Positions 16,628 to 25,809 of a stretch of 53,118 nucleotides of DNA are shown one piece after another. The notes under the pieces were generated by a model that was not told where the DNA came from, searched no databases, and was given only the letters and a program-made list of their open reading frames with translations. Position 1 is the stretch's first letter; each line of letters begins with the position of its first letter. The DNA comes from Acidobacteriaceae bacterium (GTDB lineage: Bacteria; Acidobacteriota; Terriglobia; Terriglobales; Acidobacteriaceae), in NCBI GenBank assembly GCA_003171315.1, contig PMYE01000200.1, positions 1 through 53,118 on the forward strand. Direction: 5' to 3'. The position numbers were made by a program, and so were the translations under genes.

Positions 16628-16760
16628 CAGTTGAAGCCGCTCGAAAGCGCGCTCTACAGCTACTGGTGACGGATGAACGTGTCTCTGAGAAACAACCACA
16701 CGGCTGTGACCGGCAATCCGCATGATCGTGAAAGCGTCCACTGCCGATTCCCCAGAGCCT
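16628..16760 (-). pseudogene. Tyrosine-recombinase (integrase) C-terminal remnant with lost catalytic Tyr
   Basis: The frame in the track ORF 16538-16912 reads DAFTIMRIAGHSRVVVSQRH and VHPSPVAVERAFERLQ. This is the C-terminal catalytic end of a phage-type integrase, normally AGHSSVVVSQRYVHP. The nucleophile Tyr is His here (CAC for TAC), and only about 44 codons of homology remain. It sits roughly 90 bases from tRNA-Ile, the classic place for an integrated island. It marks the edge of an old insertion. Confidence 0.8.
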
Positions 16761-17234
16761 TGTATGCATTGTATGGCGCAGAGAGAGGAGAACAAAATCG
16801 GATGAGAAGATATGGTGCGCCCGGCCTTCACTTCGGGAGCGAAGAGACCCCCGTGCAAGGGATGAGTGGATCTTCCCTGGTGTGGCTTGCCGTCGCCGTT
16901 CGCAGACAACAAGCCAGAGCGCTTGAGACGAGCGGAAATCGTGGCATGATTGTCTGTGGCGGCCGATTCCGAGCCCGGCCAGTTTTAGAACCGGCGTTCT
17001 CTGCAGCAACAGTGCGCTCGCGTCCCGAGCCCTGGGGCGCGGCGCTCCGGCCCTATGCTGTCTTGCTGTCGGGCTACGAATCACGTATAAATGATTCAAA
17101 AGCCCCCGTAGAATTCCTAGCATTTTCGAACTTGTCCAGCCCTAAAGAACGTGGCCAGGTCGAAAGTGCACCTGTATCGTTTGACCTATCGGCCCTGCTG
17201 CCGCGGGAACCTGCTTGAAGAAGAGGGAAAAAGG
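16761..17234. other. Gene-free region upstream of pckA
   Basis: About 470 bases hold no ORF with recognizable homology on either strand; the track ORFs here are shadows. The last part carries the pckA ribosome site (GAGGGAAAAAGG). It probably contains the pckA promoter, but no confident -35/-10 pair was picked out. Confidence 0.4.
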
Positions 17235-19061
17235 ATGAAACACGGAGAATCCAGCTTAGCCAAGCCGCTGACGACGAACGAGCATCTGATCCGCTGGGTG
17301 GAGAAGATGGCGGAGCTTACGCAACCGGCCGCGATCCACTGGGTGGACGGAAGCCAGCAGGAGTACGACTGGCTGTGCGACGAACTGGTGGCGTCGGGAA
17401 CCTTCATCCGGCTGAACCAGGAGCAGTGGCCGGGGTGCTTCTATGCGCGCTCCGATCCGCGCGACGTGGCACGGGTGGAGGACCGGACGTTTATTTGCTC
17501 GCTCTCAAAGGACAACGCCGGGCCCACCAACAACTGGATCGAGCCGTTCGAGATGCGCAAGAAGCTGAAGGAGCTGTTCGCAGGCTGTATGCGTGGGCGC
17601 ACGATGTACGTGCTGGCCTTCAGCATGGGGCCGGTGGGCTCGCCCATGTCGCGGATCGGCGTGCAGTTGACCGATTCGGCCTATGTCGTGGTGAACATGC
17701 GTATTATGACGCGGATCGGGCTGCCGGTGTTGGCCGAGATTGACCGCGGCAACGCGCGCGTAGTGCCGTGCGTGCACTCGGTGGGCATGCCGTTGGCTCC
17801 TGGGCAGAAGGACGTGCCTTGGCCCTGCAACAACACAAAGTACATCGTGCATTTCCCTGAGACGCGCGAGATCTGGAGCTACGGATCGGGTTACGGCGGC
17901 AATGCGCTACTGGGAAAGAAGTGCCTCGCGCTGCGGATCGCTTCAAACATCGCGCGCGACGAAGGCTGGATGGCCGAGCACATGCTCATCCTGGGAGTGG
18001 AATCGCCGCAGGGCGAGAAAACATATGTGGCTGCGGCGTTCCCCTCGGCGTGCGGCAAAACCAACCTGGCCATGATGGTTCCGCCTGACGCGTTCAAGGG
18101 CTGGAAGATTATGGCCGTCGGCGACGATATTGCGTGGATCAAGCCGGACGCCAATGGGCAACTGCGCGCCATCAATCCTGAGGCGGGGTTCTTTGGCGTG
18201 GCGCCGGGAACGAGCGCGAAGACCAATCCCAATGCGATGGCAACGTTGAGCCGGAACTCGATTTTTACCAACGTGGCGCTGACGCCGGATGGCGGCGTGT
18301 GGTGGGAGGGGATGACGGACGAGCCGCCGGCCGAGTGCCTGGACTGGCGGGGCCAGCGCTGGACACCGGAGATCGCTAAGCAGACCGGAGCCAAGGCGGC
18401 GCATCCCAACGGCCGCTTCACGGCGCCGGCCGCGCAGTGCCCGTCCATCGACGCGAAGTGGGAAGATTCGGAGGGAGTGCCCATCAGCGCGTTCATCTTT
18501 GGCGGGCGGCGCTCGACGACCATCCCGCTGGTGTTTCAGGCCTTCAATTGGAGCGCGGGCGTGTATGTGGGCGCGACGATGGGATCGGAGACCACCGCCG
18601 CGGCAACCGGAGCGGTGGGACTGGTGCGCCGCGATCCCATGGCCATGCTGCCGTTCTGCGGCTACCACATGGGCGACTATTTCCGGCACTGGATCAAGAT
18701 GCAGCGCTCGCTGAGCACGACTCCGCGCATCTTTCAAGTGAACTGGTTCCGCAAGGGCGAGGATGGCAAGTTCCTGTGGCCGGGGTTTAGCGAGAACATG
18801 CGGGTGCTGAAGTGGATTGTGGACCGTGTGCACGGGCGCGCGCAGGGCAAGGAAACGCCGATTGGCTGGACGCCTTACTACGAGGATCTGGAATGGGCCG
18901 GGCTGGACTTCTCGCGGGAGCAGTTTGAGCAGATGCAGGAGGTGAGCGGCAGCGCCTGGCGCAAGGAGCTGATCGCGCACGAAGAGCTCTTTATCGACTT
19001 GCACGACCACCTGCCGCCGGAGATGATCGACCAGCGCGAGCTGCTGATCTGCCGGTTGTGA
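17235..19061 (+). CDS. pckA: Phosphoenolpyruvate carboxykinase (GTP)
   Basis: The enzyme interconverts oxaloacetate and PEP with GTP/GDP at the entry to gluconeogenesis or anaplerosis. The 608-residue product matches the GTP-type family in length. The kinase-1 loop [14 protein letters not shown] carries the family's reactive Cys next to the P-loop. Also present are the [12 protein letters not shown] substrate/Mn region, VGDDIAWI (metal Asp pair) and [12 protein letters not shown]. The track ORF begins at 17151; ATG 17235 is chosen because it follows GAGGGAAAAAGG at good spacing and matches the usual N-terminus. It is a single-gene unit. Confidence 0.97.
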   Translation: MKHGESSLAKPLTTNEHLIRWVEKMAELTQPAAIHWVDGSQQEYDWLCDELVASGTFIRLNQEQWPGCFYARSDPRDVARVEDRTFICSLSKDNAGPTNNWIEPFEMRKKLKELFAGCMRGRTMYVLAFSMGPVGSPMSRIGVQLTDSAYVVVNMRIMTRIGLPVLAEIDRGNARVVPCVHSVGMPLAPGQKDVPWPCNNTKYIVHFPETREIWSYGSGYGGNALLGKKCLALRIASNIARDEGWMAEHMLILGVESPQGEKTYVAAAFPSACGKTNLAMMVPPDAFKGWKIMAVGDDIAWIKPDANGQLRAINPEAGFFGVAPGTSAKTNPNAMATLSRNSIFTNVALTPDGGVWWEGMTDEPPAECLDWRGQRWTPEIAKQTGAKAAHPNGRFTAPAAQCPSIDAKWEDSEGVPISAFIFGGRRSTTIPLVFQAFNWSAGVYVGATMGSETTAAATGAVGLVRRDPMAMLPFCGYHMGDYFRHWIKMQRSLSTTPRIFQVNWFRKGEDGKFLWPGFSENMRVLKWIVDRVHGRAQGKETPIGWTPYYEDLEWAGLDFSREQFEQMQEVSGSAWRKELIAHEELFIDLHDHLPPEMIDQRELLICRL

Positions 19062-19098
19062 GCGCGGGAGGGATCGGGGATCGGGCAAAACGGAAATT

Positions 19099-19623
19099 CT
19101 AGGCGAGGCAGCGTTCGACTACCGGGCGGAATCCCAGCCGCGTCCAGAAATCGACGAGAAGTGCGGCGGTTTCGTCGCTGGTGGCCGGGGCGGCGCGCAG
19201 CAGAAGATCGGGTTCTGCGCCGGCCGTGAGAGCCGCAGGCGAGACTGCGATGGCGATACATTTTTCCGGCCGGTACGTGCAGGCGGCCAAGTCCGTGATC
19301 GACAGATGCGTCGTGGGCGTGGCGATCGCAGTGCGCGGCGGAGCCATGCGGTCGAGCAGCCATAGGATCTCCAGCTTGGATTCGAGCTCGTCGGGCACGC
19401 AATCGATGACCAGGTCGGCGTCGCGGACGGCATCTTCGATGGTCGAGACGAACGAGACGGCGGGCAAGGCTTGCGGGCCGAGTTCCTGGCGGATCGACTC
19501 CCGCGCGTGGTGAAGATTGCCGGGCATCACGTCCTCAAGCAGGACGCGAAAACCGGCGCGGGCCGCGCCTAGCGCAATCCAGCGGCCAAGAGGCCCGGCC
19601 CCGATGATGGCGACGGTCTTCAC
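19099..19623 (-). CDS. 3-hydroxyacyl-CoA dehydrogenase-like NAD-binding protein (single domain)
   Basis: This 174-residue protein corresponds only to the N-terminal Rossmann domain of 3-hydroxyacyl-CoA dehydrogenases. It has GAGPLGRWIALGAARAGF for NAD binding, DADLVIDCVPDELESK, and TPTTHLSITDLA, where bifunctional FadB-like enzymes have the SNTSxL catalytic Ser region. The separate helical dimerisation domain is absent, so normal beta-oxidation activity is unlikely. It begins 6 bases after the stop of the small 60-residue gene, so the two form an operon. It may be an NAD-binding regulator or a specialised dehydrogenase; the function is not settled. Confidence 0.8.
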   Translation of the reverse strand: MKTVAIIGAGPLGRWIALGAARAGFRVLLEDVMPGNLHHARESIRQELGPQALPAVSFVSTIEDAVRDADLVIDCVPDELESKLEILWLLDRMAPPRTAIATPTTHLSITDLAACTYRPEKCIAIAVSPAALTAGAEPDLLLRAAPATSDETAALLVDFWTRLGFRPVVERCLA

Positions 19624-19629
19624 AAAAGA

Positions 19630-19812
19630 TTACTTGGCGTCGAGGGCCTCGGCCACTTCCTCGGCGCTGGGGCTGGCGTGGCGCAGATGCTCGGCGACTA
19701 TGGCGCGCTCATCGGCGGGGAGCGTGGGAACGGCCGCGAGCACGCGGCGCAGGGTGACGGCGACATCGTCAATGTAGTTCATCAGGCGGATGGCTTCTCC
19801 GGACAGCGGCAT
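19630..19812 (-). CDS. Small acidic hypothetical protein (60 aa)
   Basis: This is a 60-residue protein with no recognized family. It is rich in Ala, Glu and Asp and probably all helical (AEEVAEALDAK at the end). GAGGAG precedes the ATG by 4-5 bases, one of the best ribosome sites in the window, which argues for a real gene. It leads the two-gene operon with the single-domain 3-hydroxyacyl-CoA dehydrogenase, so a partner or assembly role is possible. This is inference only. Confidence 0.6.
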   Translation of the reverse strand: MPLSGEAIRLMNYIDDVAVTLRRVLAAVPTLPADERAIVAEHLRHASPSAEEVAEALDAK

Positions 19813-20040
19813 GGTGCTCCTCTACGGGTGAGTTCCGCTCCTATTGTAGGGCGTGGGGTTGGGCTGCGCGAAGCCGGCCAGAAGGAAATCCGCGATCGGC
19901 GCTGCAATGCGCGGCCCGCGCCGCAGCTCTTGTGTGCTTGCGGCATTTTCCCAGTAGACGCAGGGCAGGACTCGGGCCTGCGCCCTGACGCCAAATGGGC
20001 GGATGAAAGATACTGTGAGTACTCCCAGGGAGGGAACTTT

Positions 20041-22152
20041 CTGACTCCGGCTGCCGATCGACACTCGCGCAAAGAGCTGGCCAGGGCTTTCCATGCGCAT
20101 CGAGCGGAGCTTGCAGACGCATTCTTTCAGGCCGTGAAGGAGGCGGACCAGTCGGCCGGATTCCTGCCGGATCGTTTCGTGGAGCTCCACGGGTGGTGGC
20201 AGGCGTTGATGGAAACAGCCATCGGCCTTGCAGGCGATTGGCTACGAGCTCCCGATGCGCTGCGGGAGGATCTGTTCTCAGGCTGGATGACCCGATTGAA
20301 TCACCCGTCGATGCGGCCTGAGGGGGCTGGGGTATTCTCGGCGGGCAGAATTCTCGAACGCGCCAAGCCGAAGTGGCTGGGAATCGTGAAAAGGGAAGTT
20401 CCGGCACAGGCGGTGCAGGCGCTGGGCGAGGCTCTGGATCGGTTGATCGAACGGCTCTCGCGGCCCATGCGCAAGAGTCTCCGCGCGCTATTCCTGGGCG
20501 ACTGCCTGATGAGCGAAATCATGGCCGGCGTGGCCGGGCCGTGCGCGCAGGCGCAGATTGCGCTCGAACCCGTGTACCGCTACGACGGCGTGCAGGCGAT
20601 TCTGCGCAACGAGATTCGGGGGCTAGCGCGGGGCGCGTTCGACCTGGTCTTTTTCAGTCCTTTTTCGTACACCTTCGTGCCGGAGTACGACCAGATGCTG
20701 CGCTGGAACGCGGCATTATGGCCGCGGGCGAAGTACTTCGGCGTGCTCGACCGCATGCTGGAGGACGTGGCGCAGACGGTGCGCCTGCTGGCCGTGCAGT
20801 TTGCCTGCCCGGTTTACGTGCACGACTCCGCCGGCGTGGTGCAGACATTCGGCTTCTGGAGCGGGCTGGCGAAGAATGCGTCCTCGCTGAGGAACCGGAT
20901 CCAGGCGCGGCCGTTCATCAGGCAGAGCATCCAGCGCATTGCCGCCGATGCGGCGTTTGAGGGGCGCGTGCGCGTGATGGAGGAAGAGGCGCTGCGGGGG
21001 ACCGCGGGCGATTTTGCGCTTGGAAGAGTTTTGTTCCAGGGCGACGTCTATCATCCTACGCCATTGAGCATGGGGCTGGCTCGCGGCCCCTATATGGATG
21101 CGATTGTAGCGGCGGCGCACCTCGCGGCCAGGAAAGTGGTGGTTTGCGACCTGGACAACACGCTGTGGGATGGCGTGATTGGCGAGGGGCCGGTGAAGCA
21201 TTTCGCCGAACGGCAGATGATTCTGAAAGGGCTGAGAAACAAGGGAGTGCTGCTCTCCATCAACTCCAAGAACGATCCCGCGAATGTGGATTTTTCCGGG
21301 GCGGTGCTCGCCATGCAGGACTTTGTGGCTCCACGCATCAACTGGGAGGCGAAAGTACCGAATATGGCGGGCATCCTGGAGGAGCTGGACCTGAAAGAGA
21401 AGGATTTTGTCTTCCTCGACGACCGGCCCGATGAGCTGGAGCGTGTGCGGAATGCGTTTCCGGCGATGACCGTGCTGGACGCGCGGGATGCGGCGGCCTG
21501 GCGGTGGCTGGCGCACTGGGAGAAGCATCTGCCCGCGGATCAGTTGGAGGACCGTACCCGGCTGTATCACGAGCGCGCCGCGCGAGAGCAGTTTTTGGCG
21601 AGCAGCGGCGGGCAAAAGACGGGCCAGGAAGACGAGGCTGCCGCGCTGGGCAATCTGCAGCTTTCGGTGAAGATTGAGCCGGCGGCGCGGACGGCGGAAT
21701 TGAAGCGCGCGGTGGAGCTGGTGAATCGCACCAGCCAATTCAACCTGTGCGGAAGCCGCGTGACCATGGCCGAGCTGGAGCGGGGATTGGGCGCGGAACA
21801 TTGGGTGTTGACCGCGGCGGCGAACGACAAATTCGGCAGCATGGGCGTGGTGGGCGTAATGGTGGTGAGGCGAACGGCGGAGGGATTGGAGATTCCCGTG
21901 TTCGTGCTGAGCTGCCGGGTGTTTGGATTCGGAATCGAATATGCCCTGCTGAACGCGGTGAGCGCGCTGGCGGCGCGGGAATGCCGGCTGGTGGGGCGCT
22001 ACAAGGAGACGCCGCACAACGAACCGTGCCGAGCATTCTACGCAAAAGCGGGCATGCGCCGGGAAGAGGCCGGATGGGTGGGCACGATCGCCGATCTTGC
22101 GCCGCCGCCGCCGTGGCTAACGGTGGAGAACGCAGCCGTGGCGCGGGAGTGA
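20041..22152 (+). CDS. FkbH-like HAD-IIIC phosphatase/GNAT protein
   Basis: The C-terminal half has the FkbH architecture. A HAD-IIIC domain shows VVCDLDNTLWDGVIGEG (the DxD-type motif), SINSKND and FLDDRPDELERV. A GNAT-like domain then ends with the YKETPHNEPCRAFYAKAG region. In known cases such proteins load a glyceryl unit onto a carrier protein. The N-terminal ~300 residues contain an SGNH-like segment (FLGDCLMSEIMAG). The track frame extends back to 19678 across the small opposite gene. No in-frame ATG fits. CTG 20041 lies 6 bases after AGGGAGGG, while TTG 19930 and GTG 19828 have no ribosome site, and ATG 20003 is in another frame. The start is therefore unusual or the region has an indel. 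No polyketide genes are nearby. Confidence 0.8.
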   Translation: MTPAADRHSRKELARAFHAHRAELADAFFQAVKEADQSAGFLPDRFVELHGWWQALMETAIGLAGDWLRAPDALREDLFSGWMTRLNHPSMRPEGAGVFSAGRILERAKPKWLGIVKREVPAQAVQALGEALDRLIERLSRPMRKSLRALFLGDCLMSEIMAGVAGPCAQAQIALEPVYRYDGVQAILRNEIRGLARGAFDLVFFSPFSYTFVPEYDQMLRWNAALWPRAKYFGVLDRMLEDVAQTVRLLAVQFACPVYVHDSAGVVQTFGFWSGLAKNASSLRNRIQARPFIRQSIQRIAADAAFEGRVRVMEEEALRGTAGDFALGRVLFQGDVYHPTPLSMGLARGPYMDAIVAAAHLAARKVVVCDLDNTLWDGVIGEGPVKHFAERQMILKGLRNKGVLLSINSKNDPANVDFSGAVLAMQDFVAPRINWEAKVPNMAGILEELDLKEKDFVFLDDRPDELERVRNAFPAMTVLDARDAAAWRWLAHWEKHLPADQLEDRTRLYHERAAREQFLASSGGQKTGQEDEAAALGNLQLSVKIEPAARTAELKRAVELVNRTSQFNLCGSRVTMAELERGLGAEHWVLTAAANDKFGSMGVVGVMVVRRTAEGLEIPVFVLSCRVFGFGIEYALLNAVSALAARECRLVGRYKETPHNEPCRAFYAKAGMRREEAGWVGTIADLAPPPPWLTVENAAVARE

Positions 22153-22173
22153 TGGACAACCTGACAGAAAACA

Positions 22174-22322
22174 GCAAACGGCAAACGGCAAACGGCAAAC
22201 AGCAAACAGCAAACAACGAAGGTTGAGCATAGCCGGCAGGAAACAGGAGCCGGCGTGCGTTCGCGTCGCGCAGCCGCTGATCGCTTTTTCACTTACTACG
22301 GCCTACTGACCACTGACCACTG
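22174..22322. repeat. Heptanucleotide tandem repeats, GCAAACR x6 and ACTGACC x2.6
   Basis: Six uninterrupted 7-bp units (GCAAACG three times, GCAAACA three times) occupy 22174-22215. A second 7-bp repeat, ACTGACC, spans 22305-22322. They fill the space between the stop of the FkbH-like gene and the stop of the convergent large secreted protein. No coding role is evident. They belong with the other short-unit arrays in this window. Confidence 0.9.
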
Positions 22323-22324
22323 TC

Positions 22325-25291
22325 TTACGGTTGCTGCTCGATGGCGATGTTGACGGTTGCCGTGGAGCCGGAGGCGGCCAGGCCCAGGAGATTGGTGGCG
22401 ACGCCGGAGAGCGAAGCGGGGACGAAAGTGACCGAGCCATCGACGGCGGAGGTGGCCGTGGAGGACTGGGTGGCGAGAAGCGCGCCCTGCGTGCAGACCG
22501 TGTGCGCGGAGCAGGGCGAGGTCCACGCGTAGAGAGCCTGGTAAAGCGTAATCGTGCCTCCGGCCATGGGGTTGCCGTCCATATCTAGAAGACGGAGGAC
22601 AATCTGGCTGGGCGTCCCCGAAGCGGCCAGGCTCTGGCTGGTTCCCGAGACGGCTTTGAGCAGGGCATACTCCGGCCGCGCGCCATAGGCGGTGTAGGTG
22701 ACGCACTGGCTGGCGCCGTTGACGCAGGCCTTGATCGTGGCCGTCTGCCCCTCGGTAAGCGGGCCGGCGATCAGCGTCTTGGCGGCGATGCCGCTGGAGT
22801 TGGTGGTGACGGAGGCCGAGCCGGAGACAGCGAGGCCGCTGGAAGCCGATTGCCAGGTGACCGTTTGGCCGCTCATGGGAGAACCGTTCGAGAGCACAAG
22901 CGCCTGGACGGTCCAGGAAAAGGTGGCGCCGGCGGCGAGCGAAAGCTCCGAAGTGAGGGAGTCGATGGTTGGAGCGGTTCCGCCGGTAAAATGCGCCTGC
23001 AGGCTGGAGCCGTTGGTGAGCGAGGCGGTGACGATAGACGCTGTGCTGTCCACCGCGGTGAGGTTCATGGTGGCGCGGCCATCGCCCGAGGCCGTGACGG
23101 AACAAACGGAGAGGCCGCAGCCGAGCTTGGCCGTGCCGCTGGTGACTGCGTAGATGACAGTAACGCCGCCGGCCGGTGTAAGGTCCGGCGTCAGCGCTGT
23201 AACGGTAAAGAGAAGAGGCTCGCCAATCGGCACCGTGTTCGAGGGCGCCGTGTCGAGGGTGAGCGCGTCGCCCGTGCCGGAGTCATAGCTGACGCCGCCA
23301 GTGATAATGGCTGCCGCATAGAAAGAGGGTTCGTCGTCGACCGCGACATCCACCGAGCCGGTGACGCCGGAGGCCGCGGCGGGGGCAATCGCCGTGATCT
23401 GGTTGGGCGAGATGCTGGTCACGACCGCGGATTGCCCGCCCACCAGCACCGTATCGGCCAGCCGGAAACCCATCCCCTGAATCGTGATTGAGCCGCCCGA
23501 TGCGGGCAGATGCGTGGGCGAGACCGTATCGGCGTAGAGGACCCAGCCGTTGTAGGCGTAGTCGGGACGGCCGTCGCCGCGCAGGTCGGCGACGCCGATG
23601 CGCACAATGTCGTCGGCGCTGGAGGCGGCGCGGAGCCAGGTTTCGCCCGTGGCCAGGCCGTTCAGGCCGGGCGCTTCGCCGACGGTCGCGGAGCCGGCGG
23701 GATCGAAGGCGTCCCAGACGCCGATGGAGGGCATGGCCTTGGAGTTGGAAGGAGAGCCGGTCTCGTCCAGAGCCTGGGTGACAATGGTGAAGATGCGGTT
23801 GCCGCGCACCGGGAAGGTGAACCAGTCGGTCTGTCCGGCCTGGCTGAGCCGCCCGCACCAGAAGCCGCCCGCGGGCATCGTGCGCGGCTGGGTCGCGCTG
23901 CCGATGGCGTCCGAATAGCCGCCCGCGGCCGAGTCCGCGGCGGTGACGGTGAGAGTTTGCGCGCTGCCGGCCGTGAGGCCGGAGAGAGTGATGGCGTTGA
24001 GTGTGCCCGAAGGCGTGACCTGGCCCTCGGTGTAGGGGCCCACGGAGTCTTCGTGGATGTAAAGCGCGTTGATGGACTCGAAGGTGACCTGGTAGTTGGC
24101 CACGGTAACGCCGGGGGGCAGCGGAATGCCGCTCAAATCGAAGTACCCCTGCAAGCTGGAGTCGTTCGATCCCCACATGGTGAGCAAGTTGCCGCTCGCG
24201 TCGTTCCAGCCTGTGACGGGATTGCCGTGGTTGCCGTTGAAGTAGGCGCCGGAGACAAAGCTGACCGTGTACTGGTAGAGGGGATTGCCGTCCGCGTCGA
24301 GCGGGCGCGCCACCACGTTCACGCCCTGCATCCCGTAGCCGGTGCGGAAGCGGATGGTGCCCTGAATCGAGATGGTGTTGGCGGCGGTCAGCTCCTTGCC
24401 CGGGAAATTGGCGAGGTTCGAGGCGGTGATGGGGTAGATGCGGTTGAGCGCGGCGATGTCGTCGTAGCGCAGCAGGGTGGGGTCGGAGATGCACTCCCCG
24501 CCGCTCGCCCCGCAGACGCCGCTCAGAGGCTGCATCACAGGCCAGCCCTGCGTGCCGCCGGTTTCGCCGTTGGCGAGCGCGCCGGGATTGACCTGGGAAT
24601 AGTCGAGGCCGAGGACGCGGCCGAAGGCGCGCTCGATCTCGTAGCCCATCATCTCGATGAGATTGCCGGTCGAGGTGCAGCGGCCGTTGAGGAGGATGAC
24701 GGCGTGGGCGATGGTGGCGTCGGGTTTCAGGTTGTCCATCCACACGTAGACTCCATTGTCCTGGCAGGTGTCAGGCTCGCTCGTGCCGGAGCCGTAGATG
24801 GCATCGATGACCGAGCCGTCATAGTCGTAGAGGACGGCCAGCGGATAGTTGGCGGCCGAGGGCGTCACGTCGGCGGGCGCGGTGATCGTGCCGGAGGAGT
24901 TGACCTGGATGTTGGAGCCGCTGACGTCTTCGTTCAGAGATCCCTTGTCCGTGAGGGTGACGCCGGCGGTGGAAACGGAGCTCCAGAGGGCGGCGGCGGC
25001 ATCGACCATGGCCGTGGCCTGCTGGTTGGTGACGGTGCTCGAGAGCGGACCCTGGTCGACGTAGTAGTTCACCTGGCCGCCCGCCCAGTGGATGGGCTGG
25101 CCTGCGACGGCGGAGTTGAAGTAGCTGGTTCCGGCCACGTATTTGGGGCCGCCGGCGAAGGCTGAAGTGGAAGTAAGCAGCAGGAGGGGCACGGCGAGGG
25201 GAAGAACCACGCGGCGGCGGAGCGAGCAACGGCAAGGCGGAACGGCGCAAGTCGAGGTGGCGCGGGCGGGCGCGGGTTGAGCGATGGGCAC
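22325..25291 (-). CDS. Large secreted protein with degenerate metzincin-like motif, IPT/TIG and Ig-like domains
   Basis: The protein has 988 residues with a signal peptide (hydrophobic VVLPLAVPLLLLTSTSAFA, cleavage near AFA). The first ~290 residues resemble the matrixin-like domains of secreted proteins (WSSVSTAGVTLTDKG; IAHAVILLNGRC). The zinc helix position reads YEIERAFGRVLGLDYS instead of HExxHxxGxxH, so all three His are gone and protease activity is not expected. A carbohydrate- or collagen-binding-like middle follows. An IPT/TIG domain near residue 605 (ITIQGMGFRLADTVLVGG) and several Big/Ig-like repeats reach the C-terminus. It likely has an adhesion or extracellular-matrix role. The neighbours are convergent fkbH-like and divergent trxB. 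Confidence 0.75.
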   Translation of the reverse strand: MPIAQPAPARATSTCAVPPCRCSLRRRVVLPLAVPLLLLTSTSAFAGGPKYVAGTSYFNSAVAGQPIHWAGGQVNYYVDQGPLSSTVTNQQATAMVDAAAALWSSVSTAGVTLTDKGSLNEDVSGSNIQVNSSGTITAPADVTPSAANYPLAVLYDYDGSVIDAIYGSGTSEPDTCQDNGVYVWMDNLKPDATIAHAVILLNGRCTSTGNLIEMMGYEIERAFGRVLGLDYSQVNPGALANGETGGTQGWPVMQPLSGVCGASGGECISDPTLLRYDDIAALNRIYPITASNLANFPGKELTAANTISIQGTIRFRTGYGMQGVNVVARPLDADGNPLYQYTVSFVSGAYFNGNHGNPVTGWNDASGNLLTMWGSNDSSLQGYFDLSGIPLPPGVTVANYQVTFESINALYIHEDSVGPYTEGQVTPSGTLNAITLSGLTAGSAQTLTVTAADSAAGGYSDAIGSATQPRTMPAGGFWCGRLSQAGQTDWFTFPVRGNRIFTIVTQALDETGSPSNSKAMPSIGVWDAFDPAGSATVGEAPGLNGLATGETWLRAASSADDIVRIGVADLRGDGRPDYAYNGWVLYADTVSPTHLPASGGSITIQGMGFRLADTVLVGGQSAVVTSISPNQITAIAPAAASGVTGSVDVAVDDEPSFYAAAIITGGVSYDSGTGDALTLDTAPSNTVPIGEPLLFTVTALTPDLTPAGGVTVIYAVTSGTAKLGCGLSVCSVTASGDGRATMNLTAVDSTASIVTASLTNGSSLQAHFTGGTAPTIDSLTSELSLAAGATFSWTVQALVLSNGSPMSGQTVTWQSASSGLAVSGSASVTTNSSGIAAKTLIAGPLTEGQTATIKACVNGASQCVTYTAYGARPEYALLKAVSGTSQSLAASGTPSQIVLRLLDMDGNPMAGGTITLYQALYAWTSPCSAHTVCTQGALLATQSSTATSAVDGSVTFVPASLSGVATNLLGLAASGSTATVNIAIEQQP

Positions 25292-25809
25292 AGGATCCCC
25301 CAGACGGTGGGAGGGGCGGCATCCGCGTGTCCAGAGGGTGTTGGCGATTCTTAGACAACTCTCATGAGGTTTCCGTGCCCATGGTGAGAGGATTTTGCGC
25401 GATTCCTGGAGCTTGAGAGGACCCGCGAGGAAAATTTCGCCTGCAACGGAACGGGAGGGCGCGAGCGCAGGCCTGCGGATTAGAAATCACTCATAAAAGA
25501 GAGGAGGAAATGAAAACTTTCAACTGCTGAGGGCGCGCCGCGGTTGTCTTGCGGCCATCGGAAGCAGCTTCCTGCTATAGCATTTCTCCCAATGGTATAT
25601 AGGCATTCCAAACAGTCGAGTTGGCGCGAACACCAGTGAGCGGCAACCTTCTCTACGGTTGGCACTCTTGAGGGTTGGGAGAAATGCCTTAAGAGTCGAA
25701 TAGATTCTGCGCGTCATCTCATCTTCAGCGAAGGCAGGGCCTCAACCGCGATGCTCGTTCGAGCGGCGGCGAGGCGGCTCTTCCGTCTACAATCGACACG
25801 GGACGATCC
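25292..25809. other. Gene-free region between secreted protein and trxB
   Basis: About 520 bases separate two divergent genes. The two ~60-residue minus ORFs here (25480-25717) share no recognizable motif and have no strong ribosome site. A GAGAGGAGGAA sits just before a 5-codon ATG frame at about 25510 on the plus strand, which has no evident meaning. The region probably holds both promoters. Confidence 0.4.

Noticed and set aside
22174-22215. GCAAACR array as a CRISPR or coding repeat
   Set aside because: The units are 7 bp with no spacers and lie between convergent stops; no cas genes are in the window.
22850-25165. Long plus-strand ORFs of 213 and 551 residues opposite the 988-residue gene
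   Set aside because: They are antisense shadows of a GC-rich coding frame, with no motifs, and the minus frame has a signal peptide and domain structure.
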